Source: DAOVVL01 sp965603095 (GTDB taxonomy: Bacteria; Pseudomonadota; Alphaproteobacteria; Rhodospirillales; Magnetovibrionaceae). From it: a stretch of 27,910 nt of DNA. Of this stretch, positions 14,873 through 23,617 are shown one piece after another. How positions within the stretch are numbered: the first letter of the stretch is position 1; every line of letters begins with the position of its first letter. The notes under the pieces are model-generated. The model ran no database searches. It saw only the letters and a program-made list of their open reading frames with translations, and was not told the DNA's origin. Location: positions 1 to 27,910 of the forward strand of contig CBFDBQ010000027.1 in NCBI GenBank assembly GCA_965603095.1, written 5' to 3'. The position numbers were made by a program, and so were the translations under genes.

Positions 14873-16231
14873 TTATGGATTTAACGGTGACCATGCCGGA
14901 TCAGATGCATCAACCGGGGATACCACTTCGCGTTCATTTTGACCGGTTATGTCTATGGTAAACATCCTGGTTCTGCCGCCCCTTCCCTGTTTATCGGCGG
15001 GTTCTTGGCGGAAATACATCAATACCCGGCCATTGGGGGCCCAGGTTGGGCCTTCAACCCAATCACCACGGGGCGTTGATTGGGCGAGTATTCTCTCTCC
15101 ACTGCCATCGGTACGCATAACGCCGATTGCGGTGTTGCCGCTAAGTATTCGGGTAAACGCAATCCAGTCTCCGCGCGGTGACCAAACCGGCGTTGCATAC
15201 CTTGCCCGTTTAGGGCCAAAACTTATGCGTTTGGCCTTGCCGCCATTTGCACCGGTTATATAAATCTGCTGTGCACCGCTACGATCAGATTCAAAAGTAA
15301 TTTTATTTCCATCGGGTGAATAGCTAGGCCCGGTATCAATGGCTGAATGAGTTGTAATTTGCGTTACTTTACGGGTTGCCAAATCCATTGTGTAAATATC
15401 AGAATTACCATTCTTGGCCATGCTCATAATTACACCTTTGCCATCGGGTGAAAAACGCGGCGCAAAGTTCATGTTAGGGAAATCGCCAAGTCTTTCTTGC
15501 CGCCCGCTATCAATGTTGAAAATATAAACCCGCGGAGTGTCGTTGTAATAGGAAAGATAAGTAATTTCCTGCAGGGTCGGTGAGAACCTTGGCGTTAAAA
15601 CCAGTATTGTTCCATCCGTTAAGAAGCGGTGGTTTTCTCCATCCTGATCCATTATGGCAAGGCGTTTTACCCGTTTTGTCCTAGGCCCAGTTTCGGCAAT
15701 ATAAACAATGCGGGTATCAAAATACCCATCTTCGCCGGTTACACGTTGATAAATTGCATCGGCAATAATGTGTGCGACCCTGCGCCAATTGCTTGGCACA
15801 CTAAAATAAGCAAGCCCGACCATTTGTTGTTCGGCATAAACATCCCACAGGCGAAATTCAACTTTAAGCCTGCCATCAACTGTCATTTCAACACGGCCTT
15901 GAACCAAGGCTTGAGTTTTAATTAATCGCCAGTCACCAAACCGAGGCAAAATATTCAACGACGCGCTTGTTTGGATAAAAGCTTTTTTATCTATTGGGCT
16001 AAATAGCCCTGAGCGTTCAAGGTCAGCCGCAATCACTTCTGCAATTTTTTTACCAAAATCTTGCTCGCCCCTGCCTTCGCCAAAAAAATCGGTTACCGCT
16101 ACGGGAACCGGTTCAACTACGCCCCGGGTAATATCTATTTTTAATTCAGCGTGAAGCACGCCCGGCATCACAATGGCCAGCACCAGCGCCAATACAAGCA
16201 TGCTTAGAATGTTGCGGTAATGGGCGATCAT
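14873..16231 (-). CDS. tolB: Tol-Pal system beta-propeller protein TolB
   Basis: 452 residues, periplasmic. Signal peptide ending LHA-E near residue 28. The N-terminal domain contains VAVTDFFGEG and VIAADLERSGLFSP, the conserved TolB_N features. The C-terminal beta-propeller shows repeated blade motifs of the type FSPDG (FAPRFSPDGKG, GPSYSPDGNK, TPVWSPRGDW, GPTWAPNGRV, DPAWSPLNP). TolB links Pal to TolA during division. Its ATG overlaps the tolA stop by four bases (ATGA), so translation is coupled. Confidence 0.97.
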   Translation of the reverse strand: MIAHYRNILSMLVLALVLAIVMPGVLHAELKIDITRGVVEPVPVAVTDFFGEGRGEQDFGKKIAEVIAADLERSGLFSPIDKKAFIQTSASLNILPRFGDWRLIKTQALVQGRVEMTVDGRLKVEFRLWDVYAEQQMVGLAYFSVPSNWRRVAHIIADAIYQRVTGEDGYFDTRIVYIAETGPRTKRVKRLAIMDQDGENHRFLTDGTILVLTPRFSPTLQEITYLSYYNDTPRVYIFNIDSGRQERLGDFPNMNFAPRFSPDGKGVIMSMAKNGNSDIYTMDLATRKVTQITTHSAIDTGPSYSPDGNKITFESDRSGAQQIYITGANGGKAKRISFGPKRARYATPVWSPRGDWIAFTRILSGNTAIGVMRTDGSGERILAQSTPRGDWVEGPTWAPNGRVLMYFRQEPADKQGRGGRTRMFTIDITGQNEREVVSPVDASDPAWSPLNP

Positions 16232-17103
16232 AGGCCAAACATATCCTTGGGGTTAAATTGTAGCGACATTTCTTTCCAGTTTTCGTATTTTTCAGGCGGC
16301 ATTTTTAACGGTGAACATCTTGTAACTGCCCTTAATGCGCTTTCGGCCATGGCTCGGAAAAACGGGTTTGTGGCCATTTGTGCCTGATTTTCTATCTGCG
16401 CATTGTTAACGGTTCCGTCCGGGCTCATCAATACCCGAATATCAATCACCATTTCATGGGCATCTTTAGCACCGGCGGGCAAAGCCCAGCAACGGGCTAT
16501 TTGTTGGCGCACCAAATCAATTTCACTAATGGTTAGGCTTGGGCCAATATCTTGGCGCTGGGTATTGGTTTCAAGCGCATTTTCCATCTGCTCTTTAAAT
16601 GTCTGGGGCTGCTTTTCTTTTTCCTTTGGTTTTTCCTCTTTTACCGGCGGGGCCGATTTTAAATCTTCCAGGGTTTTTAGCACACTTGCGAACGGATCGG
16701 GTGGGGCCGGTTTCTTTTTAGGTTTTGGTTTTGGCTTTGGGCTTGCCTTTGACGGTTTGTCTTCGGGTTTTGGTTTTTGTTTGGCTTTAGGCTTTGGCTT
16801 GGGTTGAGCTTCGGGAACCAACGCCACATCATCCGGCGCTGGGGCTTCGGGTTCGGGTGGAGTTGGCGGTGCCTTGGATGCAATTTCTGGTGCAAGTGGC
16901 GGCGGTGTGGGTTTTTCTGCTGGCTTTGGTTGTTGTTTGACCTTGGTCGGAACATTGGTGGCCTCAGCCACGGTTAATATTTCAACGCTAACTGGAAGCG
17001 GTGCCGGGTTAATGTCACGAAAAGACGGCAATCCCAAATACGCGAATGCAACCACGCCCAGATGAAATAAAATTGAAAAGGTTAGATAACGGCGCAAAAA
17101 CAA
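16228..17103 (-). CDS. tolA: Tol-Pal system protein TolA
   Basis: 291 residues. Inner-membrane protein spanning the periplasm to TolB/Pal, powered by TolQR. One membrane segment (about 7-25, SILFHLGVVAFAYLGL) is followed by a long Pro/Lys-rich extended region with KPKPKPKKKP-type repeats (about 55-155), and then a C-terminal TolA/TonB-type domain (about 190-291, ISEIDLVRQQIARCWALPAG and DIRVLMSPDGTVNNAQI). The linker is proline-rich where the E. coli protein has an alanine/lysine helix, as in many alphaproteobacteria. It starts 11 bases after tolR and overlaps tolB. Confidence 0.95.
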   Translation of the reverse strand: MFLRRYLTFSILFHLGVVAFAYLGLPSFRDINPAPLPVSVEILTVAEATNVPTKVKQQPKPAEKPTPPPLAPEIASKAPPTPPEPEAPAPDDVALVPEAQPKPKPKAKQKPKPEDKPSKASPKPKPKPKKKPAPPDPFASVLKTLEDLKSAPPVKEEKPKEKEKQPQTFKEQMENALETNTQRQDIGPSLTISEIDLVRQQIARCWALPAGAKDAHEMVIDIRVLMSPDGTVNNAQIENQAQMATNPFFRAMAESALRAVTRCSPLKMPPEKYENWKEMSLQFNPKDMFGL

Positions 17104-17114
17104 ATATCCTTAAG

Positions 17115-17579
17115 CTATTTTTTCTTTTTGGTTTTTGGTTTAACCACACCCTCGGTCTGGGTAATTAATGCCACGCGCCCAAACCCGGCGGCATTTAACG
17201 AACCCATTACCTGCATGACCCGGCCATAATCAACCGCGGCATCACCGCGAACAAAAATACGCACATCGGGATTATTTTCACTTACAGCTTGCAGGCGCGG
17301 TATCATTGCGCCCAATTCAACCGCGGTATCCTGAACAAAAATATTTCCTTCATTATCGATGCTAACGGCAAGCGGTTCATCTTCGCCACGCACGGCACCG
17401 GCTTTGGTTTTTGGTAAATCAACCTCAACGCCCACTGTTAACAATGGTGCGGTAACCATAAAAATAATCAGCAGAACAAGCATAACATCGACAAACGGTG
17501 TTACGTTTATTTCTGACATTTTACTGCGGCGGTTTCGCCCGAAGCGATTAGCCTTACGATTAACCAAAGAAGCTGCCAT
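17115..17579 (-). CDS. tolR: Tol-Pal system protein TolR (ExbD family)
   Basis: 154 residues. Proton-channel partner of TolQ in the inner membrane. A basic cytoplasmic N-terminus is followed by MSEINVTPFVDVMLVLLIIFMVTAP: the membrane segment with the conserved proton-carrying Asp at residue 31. The rest is the periplasmic ExbD/TolR domain, with a Lys-rich tail (KPKTKKKK). Starts 18 bases after tolQ. ExbD is excluded by the TolQ-TolR-TolA-TolB-Pal context. Confidence 0.97.
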   Translation of the reverse strand: MAASLVNRKANRFGRNRRSKMSEINVTPFVDVMLVLLIIFMVTAPLLTVGVEVDLPKTKAGAVRGEDEPLAVSIDNEGNIFVQDTAVELGAMIPRLQAVSENNPDVRIFVRGDAAVDYGRVMQVMGSLNAAGFGRVALITQTEGVVKPKTKKKK

Positions 17580-17597
17580 GCAACCGGATTCCTATTT

Positions 17598-18314
17598 CTA
17601 TTTTTCTTCGTTCTGGCGAGAAAGTATTGCCATGAATTCAATTGCAAAACCTTCGAGCCTGGTTGAATAACGTTCCATATCGCCCGATAGCTTGTTATAT
17701 GCCAGCACCGCCGGAATAGCCGCCAACAACCCAAGTGCTGTGGCAAAAAGAGCCTCAGCAATGCCCGGTGCCACCACCGCAAGCGATGTGTTTTTTGATA
17801 CTGCGATTGATTGAAAACTGTTCATAATGCCCCAGACGGTTCCAAACAAACCGATGAACGGTGCGGTTGAACCGGTTGATGCCAAAAATGTAAGGTAGCG
17901 TTCAACCCGCTCCATTTCCCGGCTTACGGTTATTTGCATTACACGCTCAACCCGTTCCGACATGGAAGAACCGGCGATGGTTCCTTTTTCGGTTGAACGT
18001 CGCCATTCACGCATGGCCGAAACAAACACTGCACTCATCGGGTCTTTGGGTTGTGAGCCAATTTTGTTGAACAAATCATCTAACGATGTGCCCGACCAAA
18101 ATGTGTTTTCAAATTCACGCGCCAGCTTGTTCAATTTTCGCAAGCTAGATGCCTTATCAAAGATAATTGCCCAACTCCAAATAGATGCTGCAAGCAACAT
18201 CATAATTACAAGCTTTACAACCCAATCGGCACGCATGAATAAAGACCACATTGAAAAGTCTGCTGCGTTTACACTTCCGGCTAGATTAATTGCGTCTACT
18301 GCATTGCCTTCCAT
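17598..18314 (-). CDS. tolQ: Tol-Pal system protein TolQ (ExbB family)
   Basis: 238 residues. Inner-membrane subunit of the proton-driven TolQR motor. Three membrane segments: about 34-54 (LVIMMLLAASIWSWAIIF), and two near 140-165 (FLASTGSTAPFIGLFGTVWGIMNSF) and 180-205 (VAPGIAEALFATALGLLAAIPAVLAYN). These last two hold the conserved Thr/Gly-rich ExbB/TolQ channel residues. The large cytoplasmic loop between TM1 and TM2 is normal. It follows ybgC by 78 bases, so it may have some separate expression. Confidence 0.97.
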   Translation of the reverse strand: MEGNAVDAINLAGSVNAADFSMWSLFMRADWVVKLVIMMLLAASIWSWAIIFDKASSLRKLNKLAREFENTFWSGTSLDDLFNKIGSQPKDPMSAVFVSAMREWRRSTEKGTIAGSSMSERVERVMQITVSREMERVERYLTFLASTGSTAPFIGLFGTVWGIMNSFQSIAVSKNTSLAVVAPGIAEALFATALGLLAAIPAVLAYNKLSGDMERYSTRLEGFAIEFMAILSRQNEEK

Positions 18315-18392
18315 AGTTTTTTGTACCTGCTTATTTGTTAAACTGAATAACTGTTAAATTTACGTCCCCAAGTCTTTACTGCCCCAAGGCCT

Positions 18393-18809
18393 TTACGTCC
18401 AAGCTAACATTTCTATACGAATTGGTTCCGGTATTCTTGCCGGGCGTTCCGCATGCCCCATACATACCAACACAATGGTGATATCAACCAACAAGTCATC
18501 TTTGTGTCTTATAAGATGCTTTACTTTCGATGAGGCACCTTTCATTTCCATTAACCTGCTTTCTATTATTAATTCTTCGTCAAGGTGGGCGGGTTTAAGA
18601 AAATCCATCTCCGCACGACGCACGGCAAACCCACATTCGTATTCTTTCATCATTGCGACGCTTTCTATGCCACATTCGCGCAATAATTCGGCCCTGGCCC
18701 TTTCGCAAAAATTAAGGTAACGCGAGTGGTAAACAATTCCCCCGGCGTCTGTATCTTCAAAATAAATCCTGACCGGAAATAAGTGAACTTTTTGATTTTC
18801 ACTCATCAC
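18393..18809 (-). CDS. ybgC: Acyl-CoA thioesterase YbgC (tol-pal associated)
   Basis: 138 residues, 4-hydroxybenzoyl-CoA thioesterase-type hotdog fold. The signature RIYFEDTDAGGIVYHSRYLNFCERARAELL contains the catalytic Asp of DTDAGG. YbgC hydrolyses acyl-CoAs and in E. coli associates with phospholipid synthesis enzymes at the inner membrane. It overlaps the end of ruvB by 11 bases. There are two consecutive ATG codons at the start, and either could be used. The ruvB-ybgC-tolQ order is standard. Confidence 0.95.
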   Translation of the reverse strand: MMSENQKVHLFPVRIYFEDTDAGGIVYHSRYLNFCERARAELLRECGIESVAMMKEYECGFAVRRAEMDFLKPAHLDEELIIESRLMEMKGASSKVKHLIRHKDDLLVDITIVLVCMGHAERPARIPEPIRIEMLAWT

Positions 18810-19860
18810 TGCCAGTGCCTTCTATAAGTTCTAATTGTGTGGTGCCTTTTGGCGGTTTTAGGCCCATGTGTTGATATGCCCCCGGTGTAAGCACACGGCC
18901 ACGGGGCGTACGCATTAATAGGCCTTGTTGAATTAAATAAGGCTCTATTACTTCTTCTATGGTGTCGCGCTGTTCTGAAAGTGCGGCGGCCAATGTTTCT
19001 ACCCCCACTGGCCCACCGCCATAATTTTTAACTATGCAATCGAGATAGAGCCTGTCCATGGAATCTAGCCCTGCCTTGTCGACCTCAAGCCTATTAAGGG
19101 CGGCATCAGCCGACCCGGCATCAACTGTTTCTTTGCCATCCATGTCAGTAAAATCACGAACACGTTTTAATAACCTGCCCGCAACCCGTGGGGTTCCGCG
19201 CGAGCGCTTGGCAACCTCCATGGCGCCGTCTTCGTTCATTTTTATTCCCAAAATGTCGGCCCCGCGCTTAACGATGCTGACTAATTCTTCCGGGCTGTAA
19301 AATTCAAGCCTTAGCGGTATGCCAAACCGGTCACGCAACGGGGTTGAAATAAGCCCCGAACGGGTTGTCGCCCCAATAAGGGTAAATGGCGCAAGGTCAA
19401 TGCGCACGCTTCTAGCCGCCGGGCCTTCGCCGATTATTAAATCAAGCTGAAAATCTTCCATCGCTGGGTAAAGAATTTCTTCCACCACCGGATTAAGCCT
19501 GTGTATTTCATCAATAAACAAAACGTCATGGGGTTGTAGGTTTGTAAGTATGGCCGCCAGATCGCCTGCTTTGGCTATTACCGGGCCGGATGTTGCACGA
19601 AATCCAACACCTAATTCGCCCGCAACAATTTGCGCCAATGTTGTTTTGCCCAGACCGGGCGGGCCATAAAACAACGTATGGTCCATGGCATCGCCACGTT
19701 TTTTAGCGGCTTCAATAAATACCGAAAGATTTTCGGTGGTAACCGATTGGCCAACAAAATCAGAAATTCTTTTCGGACGCATTCCGTTATCAATTACGTC
19801 TGGCGTATCTGACATATCGGATTGGTTTTCTTTTGTGTCGATTATTCTATCGTCGTTCAT
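18799..19860 (-). CDS. ruvB: Holliday junction branch-migration ATPase RuvB
   Basis: 353 residues. Hexameric AAA+ motor that drives branch migration with RuvA. Motifs: RPKRISDFVGQ near the N-terminus, Walker A GPPGLGKT (66-73), Walker B VLFIDEIHRL, sensor GATTRSGLISTPLRDRFG, and the C-terminal winged helix ending RTPRGRVLT. The N-terminus carries about 20 extra residues before the conserved core. The Met at residue 16 (MSDTPD) could be the true start, but the upstream ATG overlaps the ruvA stop as ATGA, which supports the longer form. Confidence 0.97.
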   Translation of the reverse strand: MNDDRIIDTKENQSDMSDTPDVIDNGMRPKRISDFVGQSVTTENLSVFIEAAKKRGDAMDHTLFYGPPGLGKTTLAQIVAGELGVGFRATSGPVIAKAGDLAAILTNLQPHDVLFIDEIHRLNPVVEEILYPAMEDFQLDLIIGEGPAARSVRIDLAPFTLIGATTRSGLISTPLRDRFGIPLRLEFYSPEELVSIVKRGADILGIKMNEDGAMEVAKRSRGTPRVAGRLLKRVRDFTDMDGKETVDAGSADAALNRLEVDKAGLDSMDRLYLDCIVKNYGGGPVGVETLAAALSEQRDTIEEVIEPYLIQQGLLMRTPRGRVLTPGAYQHMGLKPPKGTTQLELIEGTGSDE

Positions 19861-20516
19861 TGGCCGTGCCCCCCACCGTGATCTGATGAGTGATCAGCTG
19901 GGCCAAGATGGGCCAAGCCGCCCTTTACCAATGCTTCAATGCTGGCGTTATCACCAACGTTAGCGCTGGCATGGCTTATGGCAATCATGGCATCAGATGG
20001 CGAATAGCCAAGGTTAACCAACGCCGAAGCGGCATCGCGGGTTATATCAACCGCAATAGAGTGTGAATTTTTGTTACCGCCTTTTGCGTTGCTGTTAACG
20101 ACCGAGCCCAAAGAAATTGCCGCAACTTTATCTTTTAATTCTATTGCAATGCGGGCCGCTAGTTTTGGCCCGACACCATTGGCGCGACCTATTTGTGCCT
20201 TGTCGCCACTGGCAATTGCCATGTTTAATTCATCAACCGAAAGCGCCGAAAGCATTGCAATGCCAACCTTGGAACCAACGCCCTGTACCGTGGTAAGCAG
20301 GCGGTACCACTCACGTTCAACCGGGTCGATAAAACCATAAAGGTGGATGTGGTCTTCGCGAACATGGGTTTCGATGTTTAAACTTACGGCCTCGCCCGGC
20401 GCCATGCGCGAAAGTGTTCCGCTAGGGCAAAAAACAAGATAACCAACCCCGCCAACATCAATCACTGCCGAGCCATCGCCAACGCTATCAACTATTCCTT
20501 TTAGCATTGCAATCAT
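19857..20516 (-). CDS. ruvA: Holliday junction-binding protein RuvA
   Basis: 219 residues. Tetrameric DNA-binding subunit of the RuvAB branch-migration complex. Domain I starts MIAMLKGIVDSVGDGSAVIDVGGVGYLV. Two helix-hairpin-helix motifs follow (LLTVQGVGSKVGIAMLSAL and IGRANGVGPKLAARIAIELKDK). Domain III, which contacts RuvB, is at the C-terminus (AASALVNLGYSPSDAMIAI). The tail is His/Gly-rich (DHSSDHGGGHGQ) beyond the usual family end. Overlaps ruvC and ruvB by four bases each. Confidence 0.96.
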   Translation of the reverse strand: MIAMLKGIVDSVGDGSAVIDVGGVGYLVFCPSGTLSRMAPGEAVSLNIETHVREDHIHLYGFIDPVEREWYRLLTTVQGVGSKVGIAMLSALSVDELNMAIASGDKAQIGRANGVGPKLAARIAIELKDKVAAISLGSVVNSNAKGGNKNSHSIAVDITRDAASALVNLGYSPSDAMIAISHASANVGDNASIEALVKGGLAHLGPADHSSDHGGGHGQ

Positions 20517-21022
20517 GCGCTGGCGCTCCTATCAGATGCTGCAATGCGTGCGCTTGTTTGGCTAAGGTGGGCATGACAGATGGCAATGGCCAGCGCATCG
20601 GCGGCATCGGCGTTAGTAATAGTTGCCTTGGGCAAAATTGTTTTTACCATCATCTGTACCTGTTCTTTGCTGGCATGACCTGATCCAACAACCGATTTTT
20701 TCACCATGTTGGGTGAATATTCTGCAACTACAAGCCCGGCCATTGACGGCGCCAACAACACCACCCCACGGGCCTGACCAAGCTTGAGCGCTGATGCCGG
20801 GTTTTTATTAACAAACGTTTCTTCTACCGCCGCCTGAACGGGATTAAATTGTCCTATAACTTCGGAAACACCCATATATATTTCAGATAACCTTTGGCTA
20901 AGAGAAAGTTTTGAATTTGTTTCGACTATGCCTTCGGCAACAAATGAAAGGCGATTGCCATCTATTTCAATGACGCCCCAACCGGTACAACGCAAACCCG
21001 GATCAAGTCCGATAAGTCGCAT
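20513..21022 (-). CDS. ruvC: Crossover junction endodeoxyribonuclease RuvC
   Basis: 169 residues from the ATG at 21022. A GTG two codons upstream is the alternative start. RuvC resolves Holliday junctions. The acidic catalytic set is visible: Asp7 in MRLIGLDPGL, Glu in AAVEETFVNKNP, and the C-terminal Asp pair in NADAADALAIAICH. AAAGGGG lies about ten bases upstream. First gene of ruvC-ruvA-ruvB, all joined by ATGA overlaps, 25-30 bases after yebC. No SOS box was recognised upstream. Confidence 0.95.
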   Translation of the reverse strand: MRLIGLDPGLRCTGWGVIEIDGNRLSFVAEGIVETNSKLSLSQRLSEIYMGVSEVIGQFNPVQAAVEETFVNKNPASALKLGQARGVVLLAPSMAGLVVAEYSPNMVKKSVVGSGHASKEQVQMMVKTILPKATITNADAADALAIAICHAHLSQTSARIAASDRSASA

Positions 21023-21052
21023 GACCACTTTGCCCCTTTAACCAGCGTTGCA

Positions 21053-21799
21053 TCACGTGCTTAACTTTGCCAATACTTCATCGGAAACTTCAAAGTTTGA
21101 CGCGACTCTTTGCACATCGTCGTTGTCTTCTAAAACATCAATAAATTTTAGAATGGATTCAGCACCGTCTTGATCTAATTCGGTTGTGGTATTTGGCTTC
21201 CAATCAAAACGCGCGGCATCTGGTTCGCCAAATTTTTCTTCCAATGCATCGCGAACGGTCGCCAAATCATCGGGCTGACAGGTAATTTCGTGACCTTCGT
21301 CATCTGATTGAACATCTTCGGCGCCAGCTTCTAGGGCTGCTTCAAAAATATCGTCGGCGCTACCGGCTTCAACTTTAAGCCTAACAATTCCAACTCGTTC
21401 AAACATAAACGCAACCGAACCGGTTTCACCCAAATTACCGCCAGCTTTGGAAAAGGCGGTGCGAACATCGCTTGCGGTGCGGTTACGGTTATCGGTTAAT
21501 GCTTCGACAATTACCGCTACCCCGCCAGGGCCGTATCCTTCATAACGAATTTCTTCGTAGTTTTCTTCGTCGCCACCTTCGGCTTTTTTGACGGCGCGGG
21601 TAATGTTTTCTTTCGGCATATTATCGCCACGTGCGGCAATTATTGCGGTTCTAAGACGTGGGTTTTTATCCGGGTCCGGCATGCCCATTTTAGCCGCAAC
21701 ATAAATTTCTTTTGCGTGCTTGGAAAAGGTTTTAGCCCGCTTGGCGTCCTGTGCACCTTTGCGATACTGAATATTTTTAAACTTGGAATGACCTGCCAT
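21053..21799 (-). CDS. yebC: YebC/PmpR family protein (TACO1-like)
   Basis: 248 residues, the usual length. The N-terminus MAGHSKFKNIQYRKGAQDAKR is the family signature (usually MAGHSKWANI). Further typical segments are PKENITRAVKKAEGG, YEGYGPGGVAVIVEALTDNRNRTASDVR and FSKAGGNLGETGSVAFMF. The family was described as transcriptional regulators, while more recent work points to a role in translation at proline-rich stretches. Its place just before ruvCAB is highly conserved. The ribosome binding site is weak. Confidence 0.96.
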   Translation of the reverse strand: MAGHSKFKNIQYRKGAQDAKRAKTFSKHAKEIYVAAKMGMPDPDKNPRLRTAIIAARGDNMPKENITRAVKKAEGGDEENYEEIRYEGYGPGGVAVIVEALTDNRNRTASDVRTAFSKAGGNLGETGSVAFMFERVGIVRLKVEAGSADDIFEAALEAGAEDVQSDDEGHEITCQPDDLATVRDALEEKFGEPDAARFDWKPNTTTELDQDGAESILKFIDVLEDNDDVQRVASNFEVSDEVLAKLST

Positions 21800-22005
21800 T
21801 TTTAATTTTTACTCTTCGAAAAATGTTTTCATATTAAATAACCGGGGCGAATCGGTTAAGTCCCCAAACGTGGGGGCTTTATAGCATACGGGGATAAAAT
21901 AAAGGATATCTGCCCGTTTTATCAGGGCAAAAACTAGGCTTTTATTGTGGCAATATGGCGGCATTTGCTGACATTAGGCAAAATTTGGGCATATTTAAGG
22001 CCACC
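21800..22005. other. Intergenic gap between ymdB and yebC with hairpins
   Basis: 206 bases without a gene. It holds AAGTCCCC/GGGGGCTT (near 21859-21880), which has no T-run on the coding strand. On the minus strand there is TTTGCCC/GGGCAGA followed by a loose T-rich stretch, which could be a weak terminator for the upstream genes. A promoter for the yebC-ruv operon is expected here, but none stands out. Confidence 0.4.
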
Positions 22006-22815
22006 CTAAGGCCCAGCAGGGGCCAATCTGCCGCCGCGGCGCACCGGGGAAACCTTAAGCGCCAGCCCGGTTTCATCAGAACTTTCAACAAATACCCCAC
22101 ATAAAGTGCCCTCGCCCGTTGCAGGTTCCAGTCGGCTAGTACGCATTTTGGAAATAAAACGGTCTATGGCCGCTTCTTTTTGCATGCCAATTACCGAATT
22201 ATAAACGCCACACATTCCGGCATCGGTTTGATAGGCCGTACCACCGGGCAGAACTTGGGCATCGGCGGTGGGGATGTGGCTGTGGGTACCCACAACCATT
22301 GAAACCTTGCCATCAAAACGATGGGCCATTGCCATTTTTTCGCTGGTTGCCTCGGCATGAATATCAACAAGAATAAAATCAACAGTTTCGCCAAGCCTGT
22401 GGTTAAGCAATGCTTTTTGTACCGCCATGAACGGATCGTCCAGCGCCTCCATAAAAAGCCTGCCCATGGGGTGAATTACCAAAACTTTTTTACCCGCACG
22501 GGTTTCAAACACACCACTACCCAACCCTGGTGTTCCTTCGGGGTAATTTATCGGGCGCAACAAACGTGGCTCGCCGCCGATATAATCCATTATTTCGCGT
22601 TGGTCCCAAACATGGTTACCAGTGGTTATTACATCTACACCCATTTCAAACAGGCTTTCACAGATGGATGCAGTCACCCCAAAACCGTGGGCAGAATTTT
22701 CTGCGTTAACCACAATGAAATCCAACTCAAGTTCAGAAGCAATATTAGGAAGATGTTCGTCGATGGCTTTTCTTCCGCTTTTGCCAACTAGATCGCCTAC
22801 AAACAAAACATTCAT
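22006..22815 (-). CDS. YmdB-family metallophosphoesterase
   Basis: 269 residues. Calcineurin-like di-metal phosphodiesterase, about the full family length. Metal ligands are visible: Asp8 in FVGDLVG, Glu39/Asn40 in NAENSAHG, Asn67/His68 in TTGNHVWD, a later His in DIHAEATSEK, and His residues in GTHSHIPTAD. The Bacillus and Deinococcus members hydrolyse 2',3'-cyclic nucleotides and 3'-phosphates; the role here is unknown. It overlaps the cyclo-ligase gene by four bases (ATGA), so the two are translated together. Confidence 0.92.
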   Translation of the reverse strand: MNVLFVGDLVGKSGRKAIDEHLPNIASELELDFIVVNAENSAHGFGVTASICESLFEMGVDVITTGNHVWDQREIMDYIGGEPRLLRPINYPEGTPGLGSGVFETRAGKKVLVIHPMGRLFMEALDDPFMAVQKALLNHRLGETVDFILVDIHAEATSEKMAMAHRFDGKVSMVVGTHSHIPTADAQVLPGGTAYQTDAGMCGVYNSVIGMQKEAAIDRFISKMRTSRLEPATGEGTLCGVFVESSDETGLALKVSPVRRGGRLAPAGP

Positions 22816-23393
22816 TTTATTTTTATTGCCTCTTTTTCAGTAATTACCCAATCAAGGGCTTGGTCAAATTCATCATGCGGTACTTGGTCAACTTCTTGTG
22901 CACCATAAGCCGCACCAACAGCAACCACATCACCTGATTTTCTTAAACCCTCTAGTGTGCGGTCATAATATCCACCACCCCAACCCAGCCGATAACCCGC
23001 CCGGTCGAAACTAAGCAACGGAACTATTACCACATCGGGGCGCATAACCGGGGCCGATACCAACGGGTGTGCGGTGCCGTGCTTGCCCTCTTCTAAATCT
23101 TCGCCCGGAACCCAGGCACGAAAACGGAGCGGTCGGTTTTTTTCTACAACTTCGGGCAGTACGGTCAAACAGCCAACCCGGCCCAACAATACCAGCGCCG
23201 GGCGCACATCCATTTCACCCGCCATGGGCCAGTACCCGCCAACCACTGAATCGGCACCAAAAACATCTCCCCAGCTTCGGGCAAAGGTTTCGAGAAAGCT
23301 TTTTATCCCATCTTCACCCAGCCTTAATACCGCCTCGGCCCGGCGGGCCTTGGCCTGTTCGCGCATGGTTGATTTATCATCAAAAGAATTCAT
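22812..23393 (-). CDS. 5-formyltetrahydrofolate cyclo-ligase
   Basis: 193 residues. Converts 5-formyl-THF to 5,10-methenyl-THF with ATP (MTHFS; YgfA/Fau in E. coli). Motifs: VVGGYWPMAGEMDVRPAL for substrate binding and FDRAGYRLGWGGGYYDRTL, the Gly-rich nucleotide/folate signature. It lies directly downstream of the 6S RNA, as in E. coli (ssrS-ygfA), and is probably co-transcribed with it. The start ATG is in frame with a normal N-terminal Arg-rich helix (MREQAKARRAEA), and an internal ATG at residue 10 is an alternative. Confidence 0.94.
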   Translation of the reverse strand: MNSFDDKSTMREQAKARRAEAVLRLGEDGIKSFLETFARSWGDVFGADSVVGGYWPMAGEMDVRPALVLLGRVGCLTVLPEVVEKNRPLRFRAWVPGEDLEEGKHGTAHPLVSAPVMRPDVVIVPLLSFDRAGYRLGWGGGYYDRTLEGLRKSGDVVAVGAAYGAQEVDQVPHDEFDQALDWVITEKEAIKIK

Positions 23394-23443
23394 GCTTTAT
23401 CTCATGTTTTTTTCATTTTGGGGTGGGGACTTTCAGAAAAATT

Positions 23444-23607
23444 GGGGGCGGTGCCGCCATGGCCGTCAGCGCGATCAGTCCTCTGTGACCTGCTTGTACA
23501 GGTGGGCGCCGTGTAACAGGCCCACGGGCCTGACAGGGACAGCTCCCTAGATAGACTTATAGCCCCAGGGATTGTGTGAGGCCAACGAACCGGGCAGCGA
23601 CCGCCCT
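23444..23607 (-). ncRNA. ssrS: 6S RNA
   Basis: About 164 nt between zapA and the cyclo-ligase, the classical 6S location. On the minus strand GGGCGGT (23600-23606) pairs with ACCGCCC (23446-23452), and GCTGCC next to it pairs with GGCGGC, giving the long closing stem. Internal arms include CAGGCCCGTGGGCCTG and ACCTGTACAAGCAGGT, with an unpaired centre as expected for the RNA that mimics an open promoter and traps sigma-70 RNA polymerase. A T-run follows the stem and may form the 3' end. The ends are estimates. No real protein frame occupies this stretch. Confidence 0.8.
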
Positions 23608-23617
23608 TGGCCGGAAC

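Noticed and set aside
22321..22791. 156-codon plus-strand open frame
   Set aside because: Antisense to the YmdB-family gene, which has all its metal-binding motifs. The plus frame shows no domain.
23069..23550. Two overlapping plus-strand frames of 139 and 158 codons
   Set aside because: They cover the cyclo-ligase gene and the 6S RNA on the opposite strand and have no ribosome binding site or known motif.
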